NCBI GenBank assembly: GCA_022823605.1
Contig: JAJEHS010000008.1
Span: 248,001-312,000 of the forward strand
DNA: 64,000 nt
Source of the DNA: Paracoccaceae bacterium
GTDB lineage: Bacteria; Pseudomonadota; Alphaproteobacteria; Rhodobacterales; Rhodobacteraceae
Reading direction: 5' to 3'
Shown: one piece after another, positions 54,650 to 63,364 of the stretch
How positions within the stretch are numbered: the first letter of the stretch is position 1
Layout: each line of letters opens with the position of its first letter
Notes under the pieces: generated by a model
The model's database searches: none
What the model was told of the DNA's origin: nothing
The model's input: only the letters and a program-made list of their open reading frames with translations
Position numbers and translations under genes: made by a program

Positions 54650-54690
54650 TTGCACTTTTCTTGCATATAAATTATTTTGATCATACCAAA
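54650..54690 (+). promoter_or_regulatory. TRAP operon promoter with GntR operator, site 2
   Basis: TTGCAC (54650-54655) and TATTTT (54673-54678), 17 bp apart, could be a promoter. The palindrome-like TTTGATCATACCAAA (54676-54690) overlaps the -10 and +1 region, as expected for a repressor site. It matches the site beside the GntR gene at 13 of 15 positions. Confidence 0.5.
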
Positions 54691-54752
54691 ACACCAATAT
54701 TCGCAAGAAAGTGTCTGGTGTCTTATCAATTAATCTATCTACGGAGGAAAAA

Positions 54753-55775
54753 ATGAATCCCACAAAAATTATGGGTATTATTGCATCAGTATTGCTGATG
54801 ATTGTCGGATCGGCGATGTCGACTTCGGCACAAACCTTTCTGAGAATTCAAACACACTTTTCACCTGAAACCCTTTCCGGCCAAATGGCAGCAGAGTTCA
54901 TTGAAGACATCTCCGCCATGTCGAATGGTGAAATTGAAGTCGAGATGTTTTATTCATCGGCCGTTGTCAAATCGGCTGAAACCTTTGATGCTGCGGCAAC
55001 GGGGATTCTTGACTGTGACATGACTGGTGGTTCCTACCAGACCGGTAAGAATCCGGCTTTCCAGTTTGCCGGTGACCTGGCAGGGGGTTATACCAACCCT
55101 TATCAGCAGATGGCATGGCTACTGCATGGCGGTGGGTATGACAAGCTCAATGACCTCTACAATGCCCACAACATGGAATTCATCGGTTGGTGGATCCCCG
55201 GTCCCGAATCACTCTCCTCCACCCGACCGATTCGAGGTGTTGATGATTTCAAGGATTGGAAGTTCCGTTCACCTCCGGGCATGATGACCCTGGTGTTCAA
55301 GAATCTTGGTGCCTCACCGATCGTCATGGACTTCAACGAAATCTTCACAGCCCTTGAAACCGGTATTATTGACGGTGCAGATGCCGCCAACCTGACGAAC
55401 AATGTTGGACTTGGTCTCTATGACATCGTCGAGCATACCAATTATCCCGGGTTCCACTCAATGCCGGCCGACCACCTTACTTGTCGCAAGGATGTCTGGG
55501 ATGCCATGCCAGCCCACCATCAGGCAATTCTGAAGGTTGCCATGCAGGCCTTGGCTCTTCGCAACGCAACAGCCAACGAAGTCAACAATGCCAGAACGGC
55601 CAAGGAACTTCGTGCCAAGGGTATCAACCTCTACGAATGGTCTGAGGAAGAACTCAACAAGTACCGGGCAGCCGTTAAATCAGGATGGACCGAATTTGCA
55701 ACCACACCGGAAGCACAGGACCTTCTCGGCAGTCACATCGACTTCCTGGTTGAACTGGGCTTGATGCAACGATAA
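54753..55775 (+). CDS. TRAP transporter solute-binding protein (DctP family)
   Basis: About 340 residues with an N-terminal signal peptide (MNPTKIMGIIASVLLMIVGSAMSTSAQ, cleavage after Ala-Gln). It binds a carboxylate in the periplasm: FRSPPGMMTLVFKNLGASPIVMDFNEIFTALETGIIDGAD carries the usual arginine region for carboxylate binding. ATG 54753 is fixed by GGAGG five bases upstream. It is followed by a strong hairpin and, after one enolase gene, by the two TRAP membrane genes. Confidence 0.9.
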   Translation: MNPTKIMGIIASVLLMIVGSAMSTSAQTFLRIQTHFSPETLSGQMAAEFIEDISAMSNGEIEVEMFYSSAVVKSAETFDAAATGILDCDMTGGSYQTGKNPAFQFAGDLAGGYTNPYQQMAWLLHGGGYDKLNDLYNAHNMEFIGWWIPGPESLSSTRPIRGVDDFKDWKFRSPPGMMTLVFKNLGASPIVMDFNEIFTALETGIIDGADAANLTNNVGLGLYDIVEHTNYPGFHSMPADHLTCRKDVWDAMPAHHQAILKVAMQALALRNATANEVNNARTAKELRAKGINLYEWSEEELNKYRAAVKSGWTEFATTPEAQDLLGSHIDFLVELGLMQR

Positions 55776-55802
55776 GCATTAAAGTTATTTAACATGATTA
55801 GG

Positions 55803-55831
55803 GGCGGCAGGAGCGATTTGTTTCTGCCGCC
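55803..55831 (+). repeat. Strong hairpin after the TRAP solute-binding gene
   Basis: GGCGGCAG (55803-55810) and CTGCCGCC (55824-55831) form an eight-pair GC-rich stem with a 13-base loop. There is no T-run, so it is more likely a 3' stabiliser or partial attenuator giving more binding protein than permease. Confidence 0.6.
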
Positions 55832-55865
55832 ATGATTGTACTGGATTTTCCTTGGGTTATGGTTG

Positions 55866-57032
55866 ATGCAAATTACAAGGGTAAGAAGTCATGTACTCCA
55901 GTATGATCTATCGGAAAAATTAGGTTACTCCCAGCAATATTATACGAAGCGATCAGCACATCTGGTCAGGATTGATACAGATGAGGGGATAACCGGTTGG
56001 GGAGAATGCTTTGGCCCCGGAAACATCGCGATTGCCAACAAGAGTATCGTGGAAAGGGTCATCCAGCCACTCGTTTTGGGTGAAGATCCACTGGACCGGG
56101 ATGTAATTTGGCACAAATGCTACAATCTACTGCGAGATCATGGACAAAAGGGAATGCCCCTGCAGGCCCTTTCGGGCATAGATATTGCCTTATGGGATAT
56201 AGCCGGCAAGATTGCCGGTCTACCCATTCACAAGTTGATCGGTGGATCGCATCGCAGCGAAGTGTCGGTTTACGGTTATGGCATGATGTTGCGTCCCGAA
56301 CATCCCCGGGAACTTGCTGCCCGATTCAGGGATGAGGCCAAAGCATTACAGGAGAAGGGTTTTACAGCCATCAAGATGAAAGTGGGTGCCGGTCAAAAAA
56401 ATGATATATCTCTGGTCGAGGCCGTTCGAGATGGAATTGGCGATGATCTCACCCTCATGGTTGATGCCAATCACTGCTATACAACCAGTGAGGCATTTTA
56501 TGTGGGTCATGCCCTGGAAGACCTTGATGTGTACTGGTTTGAGGAGCCGGTGGCACCTGAGGATCACAGGGGTTATCGCGAATTGAGGGAAGGATTGAGG
56601 GTCAACATTGCCGGTGGAGAAGCCGAATACAGTCGTTGGGGTTGGTTGCAATTGCTGGAATCACGTGGCTTGGATATTGCCCAACCAGAAGTTTGTGCCC
56701 TGGGAGGCATAACGGAATATCTTCGGGTACTTGCCTTGTGTCATGCTCATTTTACACCGGTGGTAAACCATGTCTGGGGTTCAGCAGTCGCCTTGGCTGC
56801 AAATTTGCAATTGCTCGCCTCAATACCCCCACTGCCAGGAGGTTTGTATCCCTGGGAACCAATGCTCGAATTTGATACCACAGACAACAGATTTATTGAG
56901 GATTTGCCTTTAACCCCACTTGATATTAAAGAACAGGTCAGGGTGAATGGGGGAAAAGTGAATATTCCTACCAAACCGGGTTTGGGTATGGAACCCGATC
57001 AGGAAGTTATTGAACAATATGAAATCACTTAA
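55866..57032 (+). CDS. Second enolase-superfamily protein (mandelate racemase/MLE family)
   Basis: About 388 residues from ATG 55866; an in-frame TTG at 55836 would add a hydrophobic stretch unlikely to be real. Catalytic landmarks are KMKVG, LMVDANH, WFEEPV and AGGEAEYSRWG, and the His in VNHVWGSA. In the dyad position the sequence reads QPEVCALGG, with Glu where the first gene has Asp. The reaction may be sugar-acid dehydration or racemisation. It lies between the TRAP binding-protein and membrane genes, so it probably acts on the imported compound. Confidence 0.86.
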   Translation: MQITRVRSHVLQYDLSEKLGYSQQYYTKRSAHLVRIDTDEGITGWGECFGPGNIAIANKSIVERVIQPLVLGEDPLDRDVIWHKCYNLLRDHGQKGMPLQALSGIDIALWDIAGKIAGLPIHKLIGGSHRSEVSVYGYGMMLRPEHPRELAARFRDEAKALQEKGFTAIKMKVGAGQKNDISLVEAVRDGIGDDLTLMVDANHCYTTSEAFYVGHALEDLDVYWFEEPVAPEDHRGYRELREGLRVNIAGGEAEYSRWGWLQLLESRGLDIAQPEVCALGGITEYLRVLALCHAHFTPVVNHVWGSAVALAANLQLLASIPPLPGGLYPWEPMLEFDTTDNRFIEDLPLTPLDIKEQVRVNGGKVNIPTKPGLGMEPDQEVIEQYEIT

Positions 57033-57048
57033 GGATTCAGGAGGAAAA

Positions 57049-57897
57049 TTGGCAAAGGTACTTGAAGTTTTATGGGATTGGTTAATACCGATTGCCTTTA
57101 TAGTTAGTGTTGGATGGTGTATCTGGCATACCCCCGGTTTTCTTCTGGATTTTCTTCCACCGGAAAATCAAAGCCTGTTCGATCAAATGAGCGAACTCCA
57201 TCAGCGCAAGGATTTCATACCCTGGGCTGGCGGATTGTTTGGTGGTTACACCGATGTGTTCGACTGGGTTGCAATAATCATGATTCCCATTCTGTTCGGC
57301 ATTGGAATCACAAACATCAGGGTTGAACCGATGGAATATCAGGAATGGCGACAGGTAGATAGGGTCGCCCTGTTCCTGGGACGGGTTACGATGGTTCTGA
57401 TCATTTCCATGACGCTGGTTATGCTATATGAGGTCTTTCTAAGATATGCACTGGAGAGACCTACCCTGTGGGCCAATGAACTGACTCTCTGGATTGCCGG
57501 CTTTGTCTTCCTCCTTTCGGGACTGTATGCCATGCAGCAACGTTGTCATATCCGCATATTCCTGATCTATGACATGGTGCCCAGATGGGCCCAGCGGCTG
57601 TGCGATTCTTTCTGGACACTCCTGATCGTCATTTTTACCTTCTTCTTGATTTACGGCAGTTTCCAGCAGGTGTTCGTCGTCAAGTTCTACAAGTGGGAAA
57701 TGTTCGGTACGGCCTTTGATCCTCCCATCCCGGCAACCGTTCAGCCAGCCATTCTCATCATCATGACCCTGATTGCCATCCAGTCGATTCTGAACCTGAT
57801 TTCCGACTGGAACAAGCAACCGACGGTTCACAGTGCCGCGGATGATATCGACATGGATGAAATTGAAACCATTAAACGCAGTTTGGAGACCAAGTAA
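57049..57897 (+). CDS. TRAP transporter small permease (DctQ)
   Basis: About 282 residues from TTG 57049, which has a perfect AGGAGG four bases upstream. Starts at ATG 57019 or TTG 57010 would overlap the upstream gene and have no such site. Hydrophobic segments near LIPIAFIVSVGWCIW, VFDWVAIIMIPILFG, MVLIISMTLVMLYEVF, ELTLWIAGFVFLLSG and CDSFWTLLIVIFTFF show the membrane topology, longer than the usual four-helix DctQ. It is the small subunit partner of DctM. Confidence 0.84.
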   Translation: MAKVLEVLWDWLIPIAFIVSVGWCIWHTPGFLLDFLPPENQSLFDQMSELHQRKDFIPWAGGLFGGYTDVFDWVAIIMIPILFGIGITNIRVEPMEYQEWRQVDRVALFLGRVTMVLIISMTLVMLYEVFLRYALERPTLWANELTLWIAGFVFLLSGLYAMQQRCHIRIFLIYDMVPRWAQRLCDSFWTLLIVIFTFFLIYGSFQQVFVVKFYKWEMFGTAFDPPIPATVQPAILIIMTLIAIQSILNLISDWNKQPTVHSAADDIDMDEIETIKRSLETK

Positions 57898-59526
57898 ATG
57901 GATGTAGGTACAATATCAATCGTTCTGGTCTTCGGACTGATCACCCTTCTCGCCATTGGCATGCCTCTGGGGTTTGCCTCGGCCGTCCTGGCTCTCCTGG
58001 TGATGGTCATGAAATTCGAACCCAACCTGCTGTTGAATCCCTTCAGTTTCGGTGATGGATTCCTGACGGGAAGGCCCGGTACGGGTCCGCTCTATCTCCT
58101 GACCCAGAAAATATTCGATCTCATGACGGAGTATGTGCTCATATCGGTGCCGTTATTCATATTCATGGCCGCTCTCCTGGAGCGGTCGGGCATTGCCAAG
58201 GAGATGTATGATTCCCTTGATTTCTGGTTATCAAGGGTTCGTGGAGGCATTGCCATCATCACGTCATTGATGGCTGTCATCATGGCGGCCATGTCGGGTA
58301 TCATTGGAGGTGAGGTTGTCCTGCTGGGGCTCATCGCCTTGCCCCAGATGCTTCGTCTGGGTTACAACCAAAATCTTGCCATCGGTACCATCTGTGCGTC
58401 AGGCAGTCTGGGAACAATGATTCCGCCATCCATCGTACTCATCATCTACGGCCTGATAACGGAAACATCAATCAAGGCCCTGTTTACCGGCGCCTTCATA
58501 CCCGGTTTCATGCTGGCCAGTTTCATCATCATCTACATTGTCCTGAGAACCCAGCTCAACCCCACACTGGCACCATTGCCGGAACCGAGGGAAGGTGATC
58601 CGACCAGTGTACAGAAACTCGGTTTGTTTGGTGCCTTTCTGTCCATTCTTCTAACCGGCGTATCCACCCTCCTGTTGTTGCGTGCCCTGTTTTTTACAGT
58701 AACAGGTCAGAACTCCACACCAGATGTGTTGGAAGAGCCCATTTTCCTGGGCATGACCGCCCATCTACCCTATCTTGCCGGCTATCTCGTTTTCGGTCTG
58801 GTATTGGCCTTTCTCGTCTTTGGCCGAGAACGCTGTCGTATCGGCTGGACGCATGGCAAGGGTCTGGTTCCACCATTTACGGTCATCGGTGTTGTTCTGG
58901 GTTCCATCTACGGTGGCATATCCGGCATAACCGAAGCGGCAGGAATGGGAGCCCTGGCCGTGTTCGTGATTGCCGCCTTCAGGGGTGAAGCCACGATAGG
59001 CCTGTTGTGGGACAGTCTCATGCGAACCCTGCGATCGACTGGTACGATTATTTGGGTAACCATTGGTGCCGCAGCCCTGGCTGGAGCCTATACGCTGGCC
59101 GGTGGTCCCGTTTACATTGCCAACCTTATCGTTGGCAGTGAAATGCCGACCATGCTGGTCCTGTTGACGATGATGGTCATTCTCCTCTTCATGGGGGCTT
59201 TCATGGATTGGGTCGGTATCGTTCTGTTGATTATTCCGGTGTTCCTGCCGATTGTCCAGCGTTTGCCCATTGAAGAGATCGGTTTCATCGGTCAATTGGA
59301 ACCCAAGCATGTGGCCGTCTGGTTCGGTGTCCTGTTCTGTATGAACATGCAGGTCAGTTTCTTGTCACCACCCTTTGGACCGGCAGCATTCTATCTCAAG
59401 TCCGTTGCCCCGCCGCACATTTCTCTGACTGATATTTTCAAGGGATTTTTGCCATTTATCTGTATACAATTGTTGGCACTTGCCGTTATGCTAATTTGGC
59501 CATCGATTGTTGAGATTCTTTTGTAA
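57898..59526 (+). CDS. TRAP transporter large permease (DctM)
   Basis: A 542-residue polytopic protein with about twelve or more membrane segments (RGGIAIITSLMAVIMAAMSGIIGGEVVL, GSLGTMIPPSIVLIIYGL, TEAAGMGALAVFVIAAF). It is the ion-coupled transport subunit of a TRAP system. The start directly follows the dctQ stop. It is longer than typical DctM (about 430) because of an extra middle region (about residues 215-330) with more membrane segments. Confidence 0.9.
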   Translation: MDVGTISIVLVFGLITLLAIGMPLGFASAVLALLVMVMKFEPNLLLNPFSFGDGFLTGRPGTGPLYLLTQKIFDLMTEYVLISVPLFIFMAALLERSGIAKEMYDSLDFWLSRVRGGIAIITSLMAVIMAAMSGIIGGEVVLLGLIALPQMLRLGYNQNLAIGTICASGSLGTMIPPSIVLIIYGLITETSIKALFTGAFIPGFMLASFIIIYIVLRTQLNPTLAPLPEPREGDPTSVQKLGLFGAFLSILLTGVSTLLLLRALFFTVTGQNSTPDVLEEPIFLGMTAHLPYLAGYLVFGLVLAFLVFGRERCRIGWTHGKGLVPPFTVIGVVLGSIYGGISGITEAAGMGALAVFVIAAFRGEATIGLLWDSLMRTLRSTGTIIWVTIGAAALAGAYTLAGGPVYIANLIVGSEMPTMLVLLTMMVILLFMGAFMDWVGIVLLIIPVFLPIVQRLPIEEIGFIGQLEPKHVAVWFGVLFCMNMQVSFLSPPFGPAAFYLKSVAPPHISLTDIFKGFLPFICIQLLALAVMLIWPSIVEILL

Positions 59527-59541
59527 GTTGAGGTAATTGCC

Positions 59542-60489
59542 ATGCTCCAGCCAGACCAGTTGAAGTTCTTCGCCGAAAAGGGATATCTCGTAGTTCCCGA
59601 TGTCATTGACAAGGTAAAAATTGAAGCCGTAAAGGCGGAATACACCCATCTTCTGGACGACCTGTACCGGGATTGGCATGCCCGGGGTATGGTAACGGTT
59701 CCTCCGGAGGGTCTTTCCTTCTGGGACAAAATCGGGGAATGCAACATGCATGGGATCGATTGGTTCCAACCCCTTGATATCAGCCTGCCCCACAATGATA
59801 TTGAGGAAAGCACGCCGATGCATTTCGGACCGGCGATTTTTGATATAGTTACCCACAAGCGGTTGATTGATATCGTAGAACAGCTGATCGGGCCGGAGAT
59901 CACCTCCAACCCCATCCAGCACGTCAGGATAAAGCCACCGGCCAGAACCGTTCCAAAAGATGAAACCCGGGCACATATTACCGTTACCGACTGGCATCAG
60001 GATATGGGTGTTACCCTGGAAGAGGCCGATCATACCAAAATGATTACCGTCTGGTTGGCCGTAACCGATGCAACCGTCGAGAACGGCTGCCTTCAGGTCG
60101 CACTTGGGAAACATAAGGGATTGCTCCCCCACTGTCAAAAGACACAGGTAGGTATTGCCGACAGTTTTCTTCCCACCGAGCAAATCATCCCAACACCCGT
60201 AACGGCAGGTGGAATTGTTGTTTTCCATCCCTTTACACCCCATTCGTCCCTGCCGAATGTAAGCGACGATTTCCGCTGGTCCTTTGATCTTCGTTACAAT
60301 GTCACCGGTCAACCCACCGGCCGTAGCCAGTTTCCCGAATTTATCGTCCGTTCCAAATCAAATCCGAAACGGGAGCTGAAGGACTGGAAAATCTGGCGGG
60401 GACTTTGGGAGGATACACGCAAACACCTATCAAGCGTACCACATATACCCCAACATCGCTGGTCCAGCGATGGGCCCTATTGTGCCTGA
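59542..60489 (+). CDS. Phytanoyl-CoA dioxygenase (PhyH) family protein
   Basis: A 315-residue iron(II)/2-oxoglutarate-dependent dioxygenase. The HxD iron site is in WHQDMG (VTDWHQDMGVTLEEADHTK). The distal His is in VFHPFTPHSS, and a C-terminal arginine segment follows (RWSFDLRYNVTGQPTGR). It starts 15 bp after the TRAP genes, so it is part of the catabolic operon. PhyH members hydroxylate small molecules; the substrate here is unknown. It is convergent with the Gfo/Idh/MocA gene. Confidence 0.86.
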   Translation: MLQPDQLKFFAEKGYLVVPDVIDKVKIEAVKAEYTHLLDDLYRDWHARGMVTVPPEGLSFWDKIGECNMHGIDWFQPLDISLPHNDIEESTPMHFGPAIFDIVTHKRLIDIVEQLIGPEITSNPIQHVRIKPPARTVPKDETRAHITVTDWHQDMGVTLEEADHTKMITVWLAVTDATVENGCLQVALGKHKGLLPHCQKTQVGIADSFLPTEQIIPTPVTAGGIVVFHPFTPHSSLPNVSDDFRWSFDLRYNVTGQPTGRSQFPEFIVRSKSNPKRELKDWKIWRGLWEDTRKHLSSVPHIPQHRWSSDGPYCA

Positions 60490-60609
60490 ATTATAGCAAG
60501 CTCCCTTGTAACTTTCCATTTCCCGATGCAGCAATCCTGTTTAGAAGGTTGATTTATTCCAACGGGAGCCTGAGCAAGTCCCATTCAAGGGACAACTTGT
60601 CAGTAGGAT

Positions 60610-61677
60610 TTACAAATAAATTGTTTTTCCTTCCCGGTTGGATTGTTCGGCCGCTGAGGCAAACCTCAGTATCTCCCTTGCCCCCCTGGTGGTCAATACC
60701 GGGTCACCACCATTACACACCTTGTTGATAAAATCCCGGGTGGAAAGGATAAAACTCTGTTCCCAACCTGTGGGTATGTTGGAATATTCTGTAAAACGGC
60801 CCCCCTCATAAAGGATTACCGGAGGTGAATCACCCAATTTTCCATGCCCACCATTAATCCAGATAATTCCCTTTTCACCCGATATTTCAACCCGATCATC
60901 CTGGGCATAATAGACCGTATTTATCAGGAGTTCCGGCGAATAGACTATTTCCAGATTTCCAACCCTGTTTCCTGGAAAGAGGAAAGAAACCATTGCCGGG
61001 GCATCAAAAACGAACCCGTCTTCACGGGTTGTTTCCCTGATGAAGGAATGAACTGCTTCCGGGTTTCCCATAAAGGACCAGGCCAGGGCAAATTTGTGAT
61101 GACCATCATCAAATACCAAGGGACCACCGCCAGATCTTTCTACCCTTTGTCGCCAATCCTGGGCACTTTTGGGAACTTCCCATTCGGTTTCACTGTATCC
61201 TGCATGGCTTTTTATCCTGATGGAAATGGGCTTGCCAATAGCCCCTTGTTCAATCAGTTCCCTGGCCTTGATTACGGGTGGATAAAAAATGAAATTTTCA
61301 AAAACCTTGAATGGTCGGTCGTAACCATCGACAGCCTCAACAAGAGCATCCGCCTCTTCCAGGGTACTGCACATGGGCTTTTGCAAGGAAATGATCTTGC
61401 CTGCCTCCATTGCCCCAAGGGCAGCACGCAGGTGAATATCATGGGGTAACAGGATTTCCACGAGATCAATTTCCGAATCACTGAAAATGGCATCCATATC
61501 ATCCGTGATCAACTTGACATCCTGCAGCCCCCAAGCCAAGGCCTTCTGGCGTGCAAGATCAACATTCCGGTCACAAAGTCCCCTGATTTCGGTTGCCGGA
61601 TTGGCAATGTATTCCAGGACATGTAGGTCGGAAATCCTTCCTGTTCCCACTATTCCCACACCAATACTTGCCATCAT
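60610..61677 (-). CDS. Gfo/Idh/MocA family oxidoreductase
   Basis: A 355-residue NAD(P)-dependent sugar or inositol dehydrogenase-like protein. The Rossmann motif VGTGRISDLH (residues 10-19) and the catalytic region SLQKPM (98-103) with Lys100 are visible. The usual EKP motif is QKP here. The C-terminal domain contains DDGHHKFALAWSF. It is divergent from an ABC sugar-transport operon with a 364-bp gap, so its substrate may be that sugar. Confidence 0.85.
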   Translation of the reverse strand: MMASIGVGIVGTGRISDLHVLEYIANPATEIRGLCDRNVDLARQKALAWGLQDVKLITDDMDAIFSDSEIDLVEILLPHDIHLRAALGAMEAGKIISLQKPMCSTLEEADALVEAVDGYDRPFKVFENFIFYPPVIKARELIEQGAIGKPISIRIKSHAGYSETEWEVPKSAQDWRQRVERSGGGPLVFDDGHHKFALAWSFMGNPEAVHSFIRETTREDGFVFDAPAMVSFLFPGNRVGNLEIVYSPELLINTVYYAQDDRVEISGEKGIIWINGGHGKLGDSPPVILYEGGRFTEYSNIPTGWEQSFILSTRDFINKVCNGGDPVLTTRGAREILRFASAAEQSNREGKTIYL

Positions 61678-62041
61678 TTTGCCAAATCAACCATCAAAAT
61701 ATCAAATTGTACCTCGCGTTGTTCATCCCCCTCTTAATGTCAAAAAGAACGAGGAACTGTCAAGCCCCAACCGTCAGGTGATGGGGCCACATCATGGCTG
61801 TTCATGAGTGGTTTCCACCCAATTGACTCAGGAGTTGCTTTCACAACCTCCATTTAATGAAGGGTAAAAGCCACCTCGGTTTGCTTGATTGAATGGGGCA
61901 AACCGATAAATCCCTTCGGGATTGTTTATTGCGGAGTGCCAATATGGCGACGATTAAATTTTCCTTTGAGATATGCATGATTTGGTGTAGGATTTCCTTC
62001 TCAGTTAAGGAAAACACAGTATCAATTTGGGAGAAATTACA
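61678..62041. promoter_or_regulatory. Divergent gap with two inverted repeats
   Basis: No gene. CGGTTTGC (61877-61884) and GCAAACCG (61898-61905) form an eight-pair inverted repeat with a 13-base loop. Next to it AATCCC-TTC-GGGATT (61909-61923) forms a second hairpin. Together they lie about 120 bp before the ABC solute-binding gene and may be operators or leader structures for the divergent promoters. Confidence 0.4.
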
Positions 62042-63304
62042 ATGCTTTGTTTAAGATTCAGCAAAATAGTTCTGATTTCATTATTGGGATTTTTTGGTTT
62101 TGTTTCCGCCTCATCTGCAAGTGAGGTTACCATTTCCCATTATTTTTCCGACGAGTTCGGCAAGGAGAACATGGGTAAGGTCTTCAGTAGGTTTGAAGCC
62201 GCAACTGGAAACACAATGAAGGAAAGTCCAGTCGGGCATGAGGACTTCAAGACCGATATTCTTGTGCGGGGGGCAAGTGACAGCCTGCCGGATGTATTCA
62301 GTTATTGGGCCGGGGCTCGAGTTCAGTTTGTCGTGGATTCTGGCGATTTATCCCCCATTGATGACATGTGGGCCAGAGATGGTCTTGACGGGATAGTGGC
62401 CAAGGCTGTGGCTGACAGTGCGACCCTCTACAATGGTGCAAGATATCTCATTCCGATGCAATATCATTATGCGGGAATGTTCTATAACAAAAAGGTAATG
62501 GCTGATGCCGGAATAACCGAGATGCCAACCGATTGGGAAGGATTCATGGAACTTTGTGAAACACTCAAGGGTATGGGGATAGCTCCCATTGCCTTGGGGT
62601 CAAAATTCAGATGGCCGGCCCAGTTCTGGTTTGATTACCTTATCCTGAATACGGCAGGTCCCGAAATAAGGGCTGGTGTAATGGATGGTTCAATAGCCTA
62701 TGACAGCGATGAAGTCATGGCTGCCGTGGGTATTTGGATGGACATGGTGAATAACGGCTATTTTGCTGCCAATTCCAATGCCGATACCTGGACAGATGCC
62801 TCCGACAAGGTCTCCAATGGCGAAGCTGCCATGACCCTTATGGGTACCTGGATAACGGGTTATTGGAATGGCAATGGATTGACCCCGGGAGAGGATTATG
62901 ATTTCTTCCCATTCCCGACCATCAATGCCGATGCACCTGTTTCAGTTGTCGGTCCCATTGATGGGCTGGTTGTTTCGGCCAATGTTCAAAACAAGGAGGG
63001 TGCCGAGGCTTTTCTTTCCTTCTTTGTCTCGGATGTCGATAACCAGATTGAGTGGACCAAGGCGGTCGGGGCGGTTTCAGCCAATGTCAATGTTGATCCC
63101 TCGGTCTACAACGAGCTGATTCAGCGAGTGATCTCCACTGTTGATGGAGCGAGCAACTTTGCCTTCAACTATGACTTGGCAACTCCCCCACCGGTGGCCG
63201 AAGTCGGATTGTCCATGTTTCAGGAACTCATGGAAAGTCCGGATGATTATGGAGCCATTCTGAGTCGGGCTCAGGATAGTGCCCAAAGTGCATTTGCCCA
63301 ATAG
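62042..63304 (+). CDS. ABC transporter solute-binding protein, sugar type (family 1)
   Basis: About 420 residues from ATG 62042 (GGGAGA eight bases upstream; an in-frame TTG at 62027 is unlikely). The signal peptide (MLCLRFSKIVLISLLGFFGFVSASSAS) ends before SEVTISHYF. The FEAATGN...VGHEDFKTDILVRGASDSLPDVFSYW layout and MQYHYAGMFYNKKVMADAGI fit extracellular solute-binding proteins of the maltose/sugar group. A strong hairpin follows, and then the permease gene. Confidence 0.9.
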   Translation: MLCLRFSKIVLISLLGFFGFVSASSASEVTISHYFSDEFGKENMGKVFSRFEAATGNTMKESPVGHEDFKTDILVRGASDSLPDVFSYWAGARVQFVVDSGDLSPIDDMWARDGLDGIVAKAVADSATLYNGARYLIPMQYHYAGMFYNKKVMADAGITEMPTDWEGFMELCETLKGMGIAPIALGSKFRWPAQFWFDYLILNTAGPEIRAGVMDGSIAYDSDEVMAAVGIWMDMVNNGYFAANSNADTWTDASDKVSNGEAAMTLMGTWITGYWNGNGLTPGEDYDFFPFPTINADAPVSVVGPIDGLVVSANVQNKEGAEAFLSFFVSDVDNQIEWTKAVGAVSANVNVDPSVYNELIQRVISTVDGASNFAFNYDLATPPPVAEVGLSMFQELMESPDDYGAILSRAQDSAQSAFAQ

Positions 63305-63318
63305 GCGAATTTGAAATT

Positions 63319-63347
63319 CCAGTTCCCGGATAAATTCCGGGAACTGG
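63319..63347 (+). repeat. Very strong hairpin between the ABC binding-protein and permease genes
   Basis: CCAGTTCCCGG (63319-63329) and CCGGGAACTGG (63337-63347) form a perfect 11-pair stem with the loop ATAAATT. There is no T-run. It is the same arrangement as after the TRAP binding-protein gene and probably shields the upstream mRNA from 3' exonucleases. Confidence 0.7.
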
Positions 63348-63364
63348 ATTGTCCATAGCATTTT

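Noticed and set aside
59491-60312. A 273-codon minus-strand frame opposite the PhyH gene
   Set aside because: It is antisense to a clear dioxygenase gene with intact iron-site motifs and shows no family signature of its own.
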